From contig CAWGPY010000001.1 of assembly GCA_963824595.1 (NCBI GenBank), positions 248,001-312,000 on the forward strand: 64,000 nucleotides of DNA, in the 5' to 3' direction. The first letter of the stretch is position 1, and every line of letters starts with the position of its first letter. A model generated the notes under the pieces. It saw only the letters and a list, made by a program, of their open reading frames with translations, searched no databases and was not told where the DNA came from. The position numbers and the translations under genes are program-made. This DNA comes from Cybelea sp963824595. Its GTDB lineage: Bacteria > Vulcanimicrobiota > Vulcanimicrobiia > Vulcanimicrobiales > Vulcanimicrobiaceae. This document shows positions 35,047 to 43,127 of this stretch, piece after piece.

Positions 35047-35085
35047 GGAGAGGTGGCAGAGTGGTTGAATGCGGCGGTCTTGAAA
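35047..35085 (+). repeat. Truncated tRNA-Ser 5' half (scar 2), boundary of island segments
   Basis: Identical to the intact tRNA-Ser from its first base through CTTGAAA of the anticodon loop except T at 35062 for C, the same difference as scar 1. Four bases of upstream flank (ACTT, 35043-35046) also match the intact gene. The sequence diverges right after the anticodon loop, so the crossover point would lie there. Confidence 0.85.
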
Positions 35086-35180
35086 TGTTTGCAGCTCACC
35101 TCATTAAGTCCCAGCAAGGATCGTTTAAGCGTGCGAAGTTGAGCAATCGATTCTTATGGCTACTTATCGTATCTTATTCG

Positions 35181-35216
35181 GTGAGAAAATCCGTGAGAAG
35201 GATCTGATGTTCTCAC
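35181..35216. repeat. Direct and inverted repeats, candidate integrase arm sites
   Basis: GTGAGAA occurs at 35181-35187 and 35193-35199 with a 12-base period, and its inverse TTCTCAC at 35210-35216. The cluster starts 96 bases after tRNA scar 2, the same layout as the unrelated repeat pair 108 bases after scar 1. Confidence 0.4.
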
Positions 35217-35273
35217 GTCACTCAAGGCAGGCCACGCTTCCAACGGCGAGCAAGTTACGTCCAGCAGACCGGT

Positions 35274-35459
35274 CTACGCGCGAGGGCCGAGTCCTTCACC
35301 GCCGTCATCGTAATAAAGGCATTGCCACGCGAGCAGATCTGCGCGCTGCGCCGCCGGCAGCTTCTTGAGCGCAGCCCTGATCTTGACGATGACGGGATCG
35401 TCGTTGAGGTCCGAGGCGACCTCGCGGGGCTCATTAGGGGTAAAACTGATACCACGGCT
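35274..35459 (-). pseudogene. Coding remnant without a start codon
   Basis: This 61-codon frame ends at a TAG and is closed upstream by TAA, with no ATG, GTG or TTG between. The translation looks protein-like: DDPVIVKIRAALKKLPAAQR followed by ADLLAWQCLYYDDGGEGLG, mostly helix-forming and unlike random GC-rich frames. It could be the C-terminal remnant of a gene carried by the integrated element. I do not recognise the family. Confidence 0.3.
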
Positions 35460-35866
35460 TTACGTCAGCGCCCGCAAGGCATCGTGCTAAGACGTCGCGG
35501 CCCGGCGCGCCCACCGCGGCGGGGGGTAATAACGGGAGGTAGCTGCGGCCCTGCGAGGGCAAGCGGAATGCCACTTCGCACGCTCCGGGCCTAGCGCACG
35601 TGAGCTTCTGGACGGCCAGTCTCTGGGACCCTTTTTTGGCCGAAAGGCCCTTACGACGGAGCCCTCTGCCTCATGCCCGTCTGCGGGTCTCGTGAGATAC
35701 TCTGAGTGGCGGTTTTTCTCGGTGCCATCGATACCCAGTCAACTCCGGTTCCTCGTGCACTATGAAAGCGTGAACCACAGGGGCGTAGCCTCTCTCGAGA
35801 GGCCCACTCTGAGGACACCCAAAGGCGTGATATGCGTTTCAAAGAATCCTTCTGTTAGGAGACCTG

Positions 35867-36871
35867 ATGTTACGTCCGTACCATGCGCTCATTTGCGGGA
35901 CGATTTGTGTCACCGCCTGCAACTCAGGAATTCCAGTGAGCCCGGCTCTCCAGCAGGGGGTTCCTCAAACCGTTTCAGTCGCTAATAATCATGCGACGGA
36001 CGGCCAATATCTGTACAGCTTGGCTCACCTCAGCGTGTTTGTCGTTTCCGTTGATGCAAGAGGCCGGGTCAAGCCGATCCGCACCATAAATCTTAAGCGC
36101 TCCGGTGCAACTCAGTTTTTCAGCGTTTCAGTCGACAGTAACGGAGAGATTTATGTGACGAGCTTTAACCCTGATGAAATATTAGTGTACGCGGCTGATG
36201 CGCGAGGAGACGCAGTCCCGATCAAAAAAATATACGGTCGCCAGCTGGGTATACCCGCCGGCATAGCTTTTGATACCGACAACAACCTCTACGTCACCAA
36301 CGTATACCCTCCTTACTCGATCAATGTGTACGCTCCAGATGCAAATGGTGACGCACAGCCGACTCGCTCGATCGGTGGCGCGAACACCGGGTTAGACCAT
36401 CCTCGTAGCGTTGCCCTGGACGCCCGCGGCAAAATCTATGTAGCTAATAATTCAGACGACGAACCCTCCGTTACCGTTTACGGCGCTGCTGCACAAGGTA
36501 ACGTTACGCCGCTGCGAACGATCTCGGGAACATCAACTGGGCTAGCGTGCCCTCAGCAAATTGCCGTCAATGATCGAACGGAGATATTGGTCGCAAACCC
36601 GGGAGGCTGCGGCGATGGTCGCGGAGGTCTGTCAGTCACAGAGTATCGCACCGGTGCGGATGGAGACGTGCCACCCAGCCAGATTATCAGCGGCGCCAAC
36701 ACCAAAATCAGAAATCCGCAGGGCCTCGCGCTGGACGCGCATGGGAATATCTACGTTGGTGACGGGAAGGCTCTGGTCTTCAGTCGACGGGCGCACGGTG
36801 ACGGCGCTCCTATCGGGATCATTAACGTGAACTACCGTAGGGAATATTTCGAAAACATCGCTATTCGCTAA
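35867..36871 (+). CDS. NHL-type beta-propeller lipoprotein
   Basis: The 334-residue product has a lipobox (ICGTICVTAC, C18) and NHL repeats of a different subfamily from the other island propellers. A recurrent strand reads VYAADARGDAVPIKKI, VYAPDANGDAQPTRSI or YRTGADGDVPPSQII, followed by IAFDTDNNLYVTN or VALDARGKIYVANN. AGGAG five bases before ATG 35867 supports the start. Codon use is visibly more AT-rich than outside the island. It is the only plus-strand gene of segment B. Confidence 0.8.
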   Translation: MLRPYHALICGTICVTACNSGIPVSPALQQGVPQTVSVANNHATDGQYLYSLAHLSVFVVSVDARGRVKPIRTINLKRSGATQFFSVSVDSNGEIYVTSFNPDEILVYAADARGDAVPIKKIYGRQLGIPAGIAFDTDNNLYVTNVYPPYSINVYAPDANGDAQPTRSIGGANTGLDHPRSVALDARGKIYVANNSDDEPSVTVYGAAAQGNVTPLRTISGTSTGLACPQQIAVNDRTEILVANPGGCGDGRGGLSVTEYRTGADGDVPPSQIISGANTKIRNPQGLALDAHGNIYVGDGKALVFSRRAHGDGAPIGIINVNYRREYFENIAIR

Positions 36872-36982
36872 GTCTGACTGGCGGCTCCGAGTCGCCCTTC
36901 GTAGTCGACTTGCAATCTCGGGCGGTGACCGATTGTCGTTGTGATCTTAGCTGAGCTGTTGTCCTCGCTCTTGTTATATAGA

Positions 36983-38086
36983 CTACCGCGGAGGGCCGGG
37001 GGGTGGAGGAGGCGGGATGATGACGAAGTCGTCCGGTACGATTTGATCGAGGCAGGCAACATCGTCCGAGTTCCACGCCGTCGGATCGCCTTGAGCATCG
37101 GATGTGGATAAAAGTTCATTTCCATCACCGGTATCGTAGATATACGCGCCGTAAGTCTTTAAGGCAGTGATGACGGTTTCCGCCGCGCTGTCGTTCCCTG
37201 AGCAGCTAGGAACCGTCTTTAGAACGGCGTGAGATCCGTATGGAGCAGGCAAATCGCCGTTTGGTCCTATGTATGGTAATGCATCTGTGCAGTCGTTGTT
37301 GTGCGAGGCACCGGGATATACACAGGCCGTTTGCGAGAGTGTGTGCGCAATTGCATTCCATCCAAGCGTATGCGGAATAACTCCTGCTGCGAATTCTTCC
37401 GGACGCACTGCAAGCAGGCCCATCGGAATGCCGGAAGTAGTCGAAATATTGCCTTCCGGCGGCTGTGCGTAAGCCTTCGTGAGATCCACCAGTTGATTCG
37501 CATAAAACGTGAGCGACGGGCCGCTGGAATAGTAAACAGTTCCAATACCTTCGTAATAATGACATGAGGATGTGTTTAAGACCATTGAATGTTGGTCCGT
37601 CGAATCGGGCGGCTCGACCGCGAAGTTGGGACCCCAAGGCACCGGTGTAATGACCGTATGTCCAGAGGTACTGGTGGCTGGTACCAGCGGAGTGTGCTTA
37701 TTTGCGTTGTTGATCAATTCTTGCTGGCTTGTCGTATTGATATTGCCTCCAAACTGCTCGGAGTCACTAAGGGTGAAGTACTCGGGCATGTTTTGATACC
37801 CAGAGCTCGTTGAGTCATCCATAGCCTTGATATATGCGGCACTATTCGGGTCGCTCTGAGCGTTAGATACGTTATTCTGGAACGGCGCTCCGCCGCTACC
37901 GGGATACGGGCAGCCCAGAAACTCGCTGCTAGTGGCCGGAGGGACTATTTCCTTCTTGCCACCTTTCTCCGGAAGCACTCGTGCCGACGAAGTTTGTGAC
38001 CCAATCGGAGCTAGGGAACCACTACTGTTGCACGCGGAAGCGAGGAGCGATGAGGCAAAAGCGGTTATCCGAATGGCTCGTTTCAT
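36983..38086 (-). CDS. Putative secreted lipoprotein of an uncharacterised soil-bacterial family
   Basis: The 367-residue product has a lipoprotein signal (ITAFASSLLASAC, C19), a low-complexity linker, and a mature domain. The core DQHSMVLNTSSCHYYE, the segment SGIPMGLLAVRPEEFAAGVI and the ending LKTYGAYIYDTGDGNELL resemble a family of uncharacterised secreted proteins in which HVLV...C.LYE, GLPILPGLVRYDEVAAG and LKKYGMIVADNG recur. I recall that family from soil bacteria; its function is not known to me. The C-terminus is a proline run (PPPPPPGPP). A good promoter lies upstream. Its lower GC content matches the island. Confidence 0.65.
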   Translation of the reverse strand: MKRAIRITAFASSLLASACNSSGSLAPIGSQTSSARVLPEKGGKKEIVPPATSSEFLGCPYPGSGGAPFQNNVSNAQSDPNSAAYIKAMDDSTSSGYQNMPEYFTLSDSEQFGGNINTTSQQELINNANKHTPLVPATSTSGHTVITPVPWGPNFAVEPPDSTDQHSMVLNTSSCHYYEGIGTVYYSSGPSLTFYANQLVDLTKAYAQPPEGNISTTSGIPMGLLAVRPEEFAAGVIPHTLGWNAIAHTLSQTACVYPGASHNNDCTDALPYIGPNGDLPAPYGSHAVLKTVPSCSGNDSAAETVITALKTYGAYIYDTGDGNELLSTSDAQGDPTAWNSDDVACLDQIVPDDFVIIPPPPPPGPPR

Positions 38087-38176
38087 GCTCTGCCTATTCC
38101 TTTTCTGACGAGCGTTCTGGCGCACGGACGAGTTGGATGTTGTGAATAAGCGAGTCGAAAAGGAGTACCTTCTCGG

Positions 38177-38205
38177 AGTATAACCCGCGTCTTAAAATAT
38201 GTAAA
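38177..38205 (-). promoter_or_regulatory. Sigma70-like promoter of the secreted lipoprotein
   Basis: On the minus strand TTTACA (38200-38205), a 17-base spacer and TATACT (38177-38182) form a near-consensus promoter. The start would lie near 38170, leaving a leader of about 84 bases before ATG 38086. Confidence 0.6.
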
Positions 38206-38564
38206 GGTTGAAAATCAGCTGCCGGTAACTGGGTGAGCTCGCACGGCGCTACGCCGTCGAGCGAAGTAGTTGGTAAGGAAGGCTAGGAGCTATCCGACCC
38301 GATTCGAGGGAACGCCAAAGCTCCCAAAGGCCTTTTAGATCATCCGGATGTTCGCGAAGGGTTTTTGGGCCTAGCTGGCCAGTCCAAAATCATAGATCCG
38401 TCCAATGCGTTTGTGATTGTCGCTGAATCCAGCGCGGCGAGCCAGGACGATCAGGCGATGCTGGCCGTAGCGTCGGGTTTTTCTCACCAAAAATAGGAAT
38501 CGATTAGCTCCGATAAGTATTATTTCGTACATTAGATACACCTAAATGAGGTTTGCGAGGACTT
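38206..38564. other. Intergenic region upstream of the intact tRNA-Ser
   Basis: About 360 bases with no supported gene. It becomes AT-rich toward the tRNA (near 38500-38550), as expected for a tRNA promoter, but I cannot fix -35 and -10 with confidence. Confidence 0.35.
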
Positions 38565-38652
38565 GGAGAGGTGGCAGAGCGGTTGAATGCGGCGGTCTTG
38601 AAAACCGCAGAACGTGATGAGCGTTCCGAGGGTTCGAATCCCTCCCTCTCCT
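38565..38652 (+). tRNA. tRNA-Ser, anticodon TGA
   Basis: A complete class II tRNA: acceptor GGAGAGG pairs with CCTCTCC (38645-38651), the anticodon stem GCGGT/ACCGC encloses CTTGAAA with anticodon TGA at 38609-38611, a long variable arm follows, and the T arm is GAGGG-TTCGAAT-CCCTC. It reads UCA and wobble UCN serine codons. CCA is not encoded. The discriminator position reads T, whereas bacterial tRNA-Ser normally has G. The gene is the right edge of the island and the target whose 5' half is repeated at 29175 and 35047. Confidence 0.9.
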
Positions 38653-38694
38653 CATGAAGCCCCGAGCTACGCGATTCGCGTAAAAGCGCCGATC

Positions 38695-39993
38695 CTAATG
38701 AGTTGCGCGCGGTGCCGGAGTGGGCTTTAGCGGTGACTCGACGTAGATCTGATCGAGCACTTTTAACATTAGGGCGTTCGCGGTCGGGACTTCGTCGAGC
38801 GACACGGTCAAGTTAGTCCACACGATCAACGTCACCTTATTGGCGGGATCGTAGCCGATGAACGAATTGTAGCCGGCCGTCTCGCCCCCGTGATAGTAGA
38901 TGGAGTTTTTCCCCCAGCTCAGGAGGGTGATGCCGTAACCGTACTGCTGCCCGTTGGGCTTCTTGGGGTCCTCGGGCCGCAGGCTGTTGATCCACCGCCG
39001 TTGATACTGTGCGTCGAACAGGCGCCCGGAGACCAACGCCGTGATCCAGGTTGCGAGATCGCTCGCATTGGAGACCGCGCCCCCGGCTGCCCAGCCAAAG
39101 GTCGTGTTCAGGTTCGTGTAATCCGTGGGCAAAAGGGTTCCCGCGCGGGCTGCGGCCTTGACCGCCGGCGAATATGGTGGCGTCCCCGTGAAGGCCATCG
39201 AGGAACTGCCGTACATGTATCCGTGCGAGTACGGTTTTGGCAGTGCGGTCACATCATTTGGAGGAAGCGTGGTGTGCCGCAAGCCGAGCGGCTCGAACAA
39301 GCGAACCCGCATTGCCTCGGCCAACGTTTTGCCTCCAACCTTCTCGATGACGAGGCCGAGCAGGACGTAGTTGGTGTTGCAGTATTCGTAGTCCGCGTCG
39401 GGCGCAAAGTTGGGTTTGTGCGCAAATGCTATCGCCAGCAATTCGGCCGGAGTCCAAACTTTGCTCATATCGCGGTCGGCCGTCGCCGCGATCTTGGGGG
39501 ACTCTAGGTAGTTGTAGAGGCCGCTGCGCATCTGTAGCAGCTCGGCAATGGTGATGTGGTCGCCGTTGGGCACGCCTGCGACGTATTTTGAAACGGGGTC
39601 GCTGAACTTGAGCTTGCCTTCCTGGGCCAGTTGCACGATTATGGCGGCCGTCATCGTCTTGGTATTCGATGCGATTCGAAAGTACGTGTTGATGTCTGGA
39701 CGAATCGTCGTGCCCAGCTGCGTGGTGCCGTAGGCAGCTGTGAACTCTCCCTGGGGCGTGCGCAGAAGCACGACTTCGCCGGGAATCAGCATCTGCCGGG
39801 CCGTCGAGGCTACCATCGCCTGCAGCGCGGTCCGGCTAATCGGCTTGAGGGCCGCAGTCGAGGTTGACGCCCCCGGCGCGGACGGATTCGCGCTCGCTGC
39901 GCCCATGCCCAGCAGCGCGGCGCCGAACAACAGGCCTACGAAGTGGAAGGGCCGGCGTAGCCGGGGCCATACGAATGCGTGTATGGAGCGCAC
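38695..39993 (-). CDS. Class C beta-lactamase-like serine hydrolase
   Basis: The 432-residue exported protein (signal helix FVGLLFGAALLGMGAASA) has the SxxK motif at S109-N-T-K112, YCN in the DYEYCNTNY region, and YYHGGETAGYNS with the HxG motif near the C-terminus. These define the serine beta-lactamase/D-Ala-D-Ala carboxypeptidase/esterase superfamily; which activity it has cannot be told. The GTG start lacks an SD site but follows the stop of a 59-residue gene by 16 bases, so coupled translation is possible. It is the last gene of a minus-strand run starting at 46343. Confidence 0.85.
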   Translation of the reverse strand: MRSIHAFVWPRLRRPFHFVGLLFGAALLGMGAASANPSAPGASTSTAALKPISRTALQAMVASTARQMLIPGEVVLLRTPQGEFTAAYGTTQLGTTIRPDINTYFRIASNTKTMTAAIIVQLAQEGKLKFSDPVSKYVAGVPNGDHITIAELLQMRSGLYNYLESPKIAATADRDMSKVWTPAELLAIAFAHKPNFAPDADYEYCNTNYVLLGLVIEKVGGKTLAEAMRVRLFEPLGLRHTTLPPNDVTALPKPYSHGYMYGSSSMAFTGTPPYSPAVKAAARAGTLLPTDYTNLNTTFGWAAGGAVSNASDLATWITALVSGRLFDAQYQRRWINSLRPEDPKKPNGQQYGYGITLLSWGKNSIYYHGGETAGYNSFIGYDPANKVTLIVWTNLTVSLDEVPTANALMLKVLDQIYVESPLKPTPAPRATH

Positions 39994-40009
39994 GCTTACT
40001 GCTTGCGGA

Positions 40010-40189
40010 TCAGTTTTTCGACGCTACCAGGCCGAACATTGCGCGAGCCGCCTTCAGATCGGGATTGTCGTTAGGATCGAGGTCGACGCTCGACCCGCGT
40101 CCTAAGACTTGTGCCTCGAGCACCGCAGCGCGAGCAGGGTCTACTAGGCGGCAGCGCATTATCTCCGCTATCGCCTCTTTGAGTTTCAT
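40010..40189 (-). CDS. Small protein of unknown function, 59 residues
   Basis: The frame MKLKEAIAEIMRCRLVDPAR continues AAVLEAQVLGRGSSVDLDPN and ends with MFGLVASKN. It is helix-rich, charged and unlike chance translation. AAAGG sits five to six bases before the ATG. The gene lies 85 bases after the cyclase gene and 16 bases before the serine hydrolase gene on the same strand. There is no signal peptide, so it probably stays in the cytoplasm. Family unknown. Confidence 0.55.
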   Translation of the reverse strand: MKLKEAIAEIMRCRLVDPARAAVLEAQVLGRGSSVDLDPNDNPDLKAARAMFGLVASKN

Positions 40190-40274
40190 GGGGACCTTTC
40201 GGGGTTTTTGCTTTTGGGGGCTAACTGCACTTACGGACGTTGACGCGAAAAGCCTCTAATGAGGCGACGATCAC

Positions 40275-43121
40275 CTACACGGAATCGGGCGGTGAAGGCC
40301 CTGCCGGCGCTATCCCGGCGCGCAGCGCATCTATTTGCTTGCGGAGGTCGGCAAGCTCGGGGTGTTCGACGGAAAATGTTCGACCCTTGATGGCCAGCGC
40401 GCGCTCGTAGAGCGCAAGCCCCTGTTTCGTGTGGCCTTGCTGCACCCGAAGCGATGCGAATCCGATGAGCGAATTGGCGAGCTCTTCGTGATCCGGCCCA
40501 ACCGAACGCTCATAGATGGCAAGCGCGCGTTCGTAGAGCACCTCGGAATCGGCAAGTCGGCCTTGACGCGAGCGAAGGTCGGCTAGGCCCGTGAGGGCGA
40601 CGGCCACCGAATGATGATCGGGGCCGAGCGTGCGTTCGAGAATGGAGAGCGCGCGCTCGTAAAGAGCCTCGGCTCTCGAATGCTCGCCGACGGCGGCGTA
40701 CAGATCCGCTAGATTGTTGAGACCGTACCGCAGGTCGGGATGATCGGGACCGAGCGTCCGCTCTCGAATGTCCAGCGCTTGTTGGAAGAGCTGCTCGGCC
40801 TCGGCTTGTCGGTCCAGTCGTGCATACGACCGCCCGAGATTATCCATACCCGCGGCGACGTCGGGATCCTCAGGGTCGAGTGCGTGCTTCCAAATCGCAA
40901 GCGCGCGCTCGTAGAACGCCGGCGCATCCGCGTACCGTCCAAGCGACACGTAATAGTTGGCCAGATTACTAAGACTGCGGGCAACGAGGGGGTGGTCGGG
41001 GCCAAAGGCTTTCTCGCGAATCGCCAACGCCCGCTCGTAGAGCGGCTGCGCGTCGCTGACTCGGCCCTGAACTGCGGACAGCATCGCCTTGAGCGTTAGG
41101 CTATTGGCAACCATCGGATGATCGGATGCAAGGGCGCGTTCCCGGATCGCCAGTGCGCGCTCGTTCAACGGCTCCGCCTCGGCATATTGGCCTCGATACC
41201 AGTGAACGACCGCGAGATCGTTGAGACTGGTGGCTACCTCGAGGTGATCCGGTCCGCCGGCGCTTTCCCGAACGTGCAGCGCCCGCGTATGCAACGCTTG
41301 GGCCTCCGCGTACCGGCCGCGTTCCGCTAAGTACCGGCCCGCGCGGCTTAAGAGCCGGCCCACGGCGTCGGGATGTGCGTCGTTCCCTTCCAGCCGTCCG
41401 GCAATCGAGACAACGTGCGGCACGAGCCGCTCGCATCGACTCCACGTCGGGAATGACCCGTCGGGAAATGCAGCGTCCAGCGCGCAGACCACTCGATCGG
41501 CGTAGATCCGGCGGTCCGGCTCTGCCATCGCCGTCCATACGATCTCCTGAACCAAACGGTGAACGCTGAACGTGCAGGATGCCGCATCGGATCGCACCAG
41601 CGAGTAACGCGCCAGCGGGCGCAATAACTCGGCGACCGCCAGATCGTCGGATTCAGCGAGCGCCTGGGCGATCGGTTCACCGAGGGCCTGCGCGCCGTCC
41701 AGCAGCAGTTCGAAGGGAATTTCATCCGGTGCGAGCAGTGCGCTGGCTCGGAGCACCTCGGCGGCGGCAGCAGAGATGGCCTCCACCGCCTCGAAGTTTG
41801 CAGCCCACGTCACCGCGACCGTGTCGTGCGCGACGAGTCCTGCGGCCTTCTCCAGCAGCGTTATGCGCCGCTTGCGAAATGCGTTGAGATACGCGGAGAA
41901 GGCGTTCGTTTCCGCGATGTAGGCCGCGGCCTGTTCCAGCGCCAGCGGCAGGCGACCGAGCTCCGCCGCGAGCTCTGTCGCCGCGGCACGATCCGCCGGA
42001 TCCGATGGATCACGTCCGGTCCGCGCTAGCAGAAACTGCGCTGCAGCGTCGTCGTCGAGTTCCCGGACTTCGAGCGCGCGCGGGATGCCCAGCTCGGCAA
42101 AGACCGTCTCGCGCGACGTGATCAAGAGGTCGCCCGTGCCGCGCACCGGGAAGAACCTTTGCACGTCACGACGGTCGTCAACGTTGTCGAGAATCAGGAG
42201 CCACCCATCGGTGCGATCGAGCCACTCCGTTACCGCTCGAACGACTCGATCGATATCGCTCGAATCGGCGGCCGGCAGTCTTAGAATCCTGGCGATCTCG
42301 GCGAAGCCGCTCGTGAGTCCACCGATCGTCTCCGCGTTCACCCAAAAGACGCCGTTGGGATACTCGAAGCGATTGCGCGTGGCGTACTCGATGGCGGTCT
42401 GAGTTTTGCCGACGCCGCCAAGCCCGCTCAACGCAGCTCGATGCCGCTCCTGCAGTTCCTTGCGAAGGCGCGCGAGCAGATCGTCGCGGCCGGTGAAGTA
42501 CCGCGTGAGCATCGTCTCGGGAACCAGCCACGGCTGCAACGCTCTCGGCGAGCGCACCTCGGGAAACTCACGCTGCAGGTCGGGTGCCACGAGTTGATAG
42601 ACGCGCTCCGCTCCTTCGTGGTCTTTGAGTACGTGCTCGCCCAAGTCGGCCAGCGTTGCCCCGGGCGGCAGGTTCTCGCGGACCAGCTCGGCGGCAACCC
42701 TGGAGAGCAAGACCTGGCCGCCGTGTCCGAGCGCCAACAGGCGCGCCACACGATTGAGCGTCGGGCCGAAGTAGTCGCCGTCGCGTTCGTCGGCCGTACC
42801 GGTGTGGATCGCCATGCGGACGCGTAACCCATCGGCCCCCGAGAAGTCGGCTCGCCCCAGCGCGCGTTGCGCATCGAGCGCGGCTAAAGCGGCGGATTCG
42901 GGTTGCGAGAATGCGGCACAGAACGAATCTCCAACGGTTTTAAAGACGTGACCGCGATTCGTCGCGATCGCCTCACGCATGAGGCGGTCGTGAATCCGAA
43001 CGGCGTCCTGCATCGCGGCACGATGGGCCGCCCAGCGCTGAGTGCTGCCCTCGATATCGCTAAAGAGGAACGTTACCGTGCCGCTTGGAGGCGCCTCGGC
43101 AACGCTCGCGCTTCGCGTCAT
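40275..43121 (-). CDS. Class III nucleotide cyclase fused to NB-ARC ATPase and TPR repeats
   Basis: The 948-residue protein has a class III cyclase domain (about 15-180) with metal Asp D22 (LFSDIEGST) and D65 (FKTVGDSF), K61 in the adenine-selecting position, and N123/R127 (TLNRVARL) as transition-state residues, so it may be active and make cAMP. An NB-ARC/STAND ATPase follows, with P-loop SGLGGVGKTQTA (about 232-243) and Walker B LLILDNVDD (308-316). About seven 42-residue TPRs of kinesin-light-chain type fill 620-930, each with RALAIRE-like helices. STAND proteins use the repeats to sense a ligand and then oligomerise; here that could switch the cyclase. It lies six bases after a TolB-like gene. 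Confidence 0.85.
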   Translation of the reverse strand: MTRSASVAEAPPSGTVTFLFSDIEGSTQRWAAHRAAMQDAVRIHDRLMREAIATNRGHVFKTVGDSFCAAFSQPESAALAALDAQRALGRADFSGADGLRVRMAIHTGTADERDGDYFGPTLNRVARLLALGHGGQVLLSRVAAELVRENLPPGATLADLGEHVLKDHEGAERVYQLVAPDLQREFPEVRSPRALQPWLVPETMLTRYFTGRDDLLARLRKELQERHRAALSGLGGVGKTQTAIEYATRNRFEYPNGVFWVNAETIGGLTSGFAEIARILRLPAADSSDIDRVVRAVTEWLDRTDGWLLILDNVDDRRDVQRFFPVRGTGDLLITSRETVFAELGIPRALEVRELDDDAAAQFLLARTGRDPSDPADRAAATELAAELGRLPLALEQAAAYIAETNAFSAYLNAFRKRRITLLEKAAGLVAHDTVAVTWAANFEAVEAISAAAAEVLRASALLAPDEIPFELLLDGAQALGEPIAQALAESDDLAVAELLRPLARYSLVRSDAASCTFSVHRLVQEIVWTAMAEPDRRIYADRVVCALDAAFPDGSFPTWSRCERLVPHVVSIAGRLEGNDAHPDAVGRLLSRAGRYLAERGRYAEAQALHTRALHVRESAGGPDHLEVATSLNDLAVVHWYRGQYAEAEPLNERALAIRERALASDHPMVANSLTLKAMLSAVQGRVSDAQPLYERALAIREKAFGPDHPLVARSLSNLANYYVSLGRYADAPAFYERALAIWKHALDPEDPDVAAGMDNLGRSYARLDRQAEAEQLFQQALDIRERTLGPDHPDLRYGLNNLADLYAAVGEHSRAEALYERALSILERTLGPDHHSVAVALTGLADLRSRQGRLADSEVLYERALAIYERSVGPDHEELANSLIGFASLRVQQGHTKQGLALYERALAIKGRTFSVEHPELADLRKQIDALRAGIAPAGPSPPDSV

Positions 43122-43127
43122 CGGCCG

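Larger units (their letters stand above)
35086..35866. other. Gene-poor left end of the island, segment B
   Basis: About 780 bases with no intact gene. It contains the arm-like repeats at 35181-35216 and a minus-strand coding remnant at 35274-35459, both listed separately. AGGAG at 35857-35861 is the ribosome site of the next gene. The rest shows nothing I can identify. Confidence 0.45.

Noticed and set aside
35632..35652. TTTTTT next to GGCC-GAAA-GGCC as a terminator
   Set aside because: The T-run precedes the hairpin on the plus strand and becomes an A-run after it on the minus strand, the wrong order for both.
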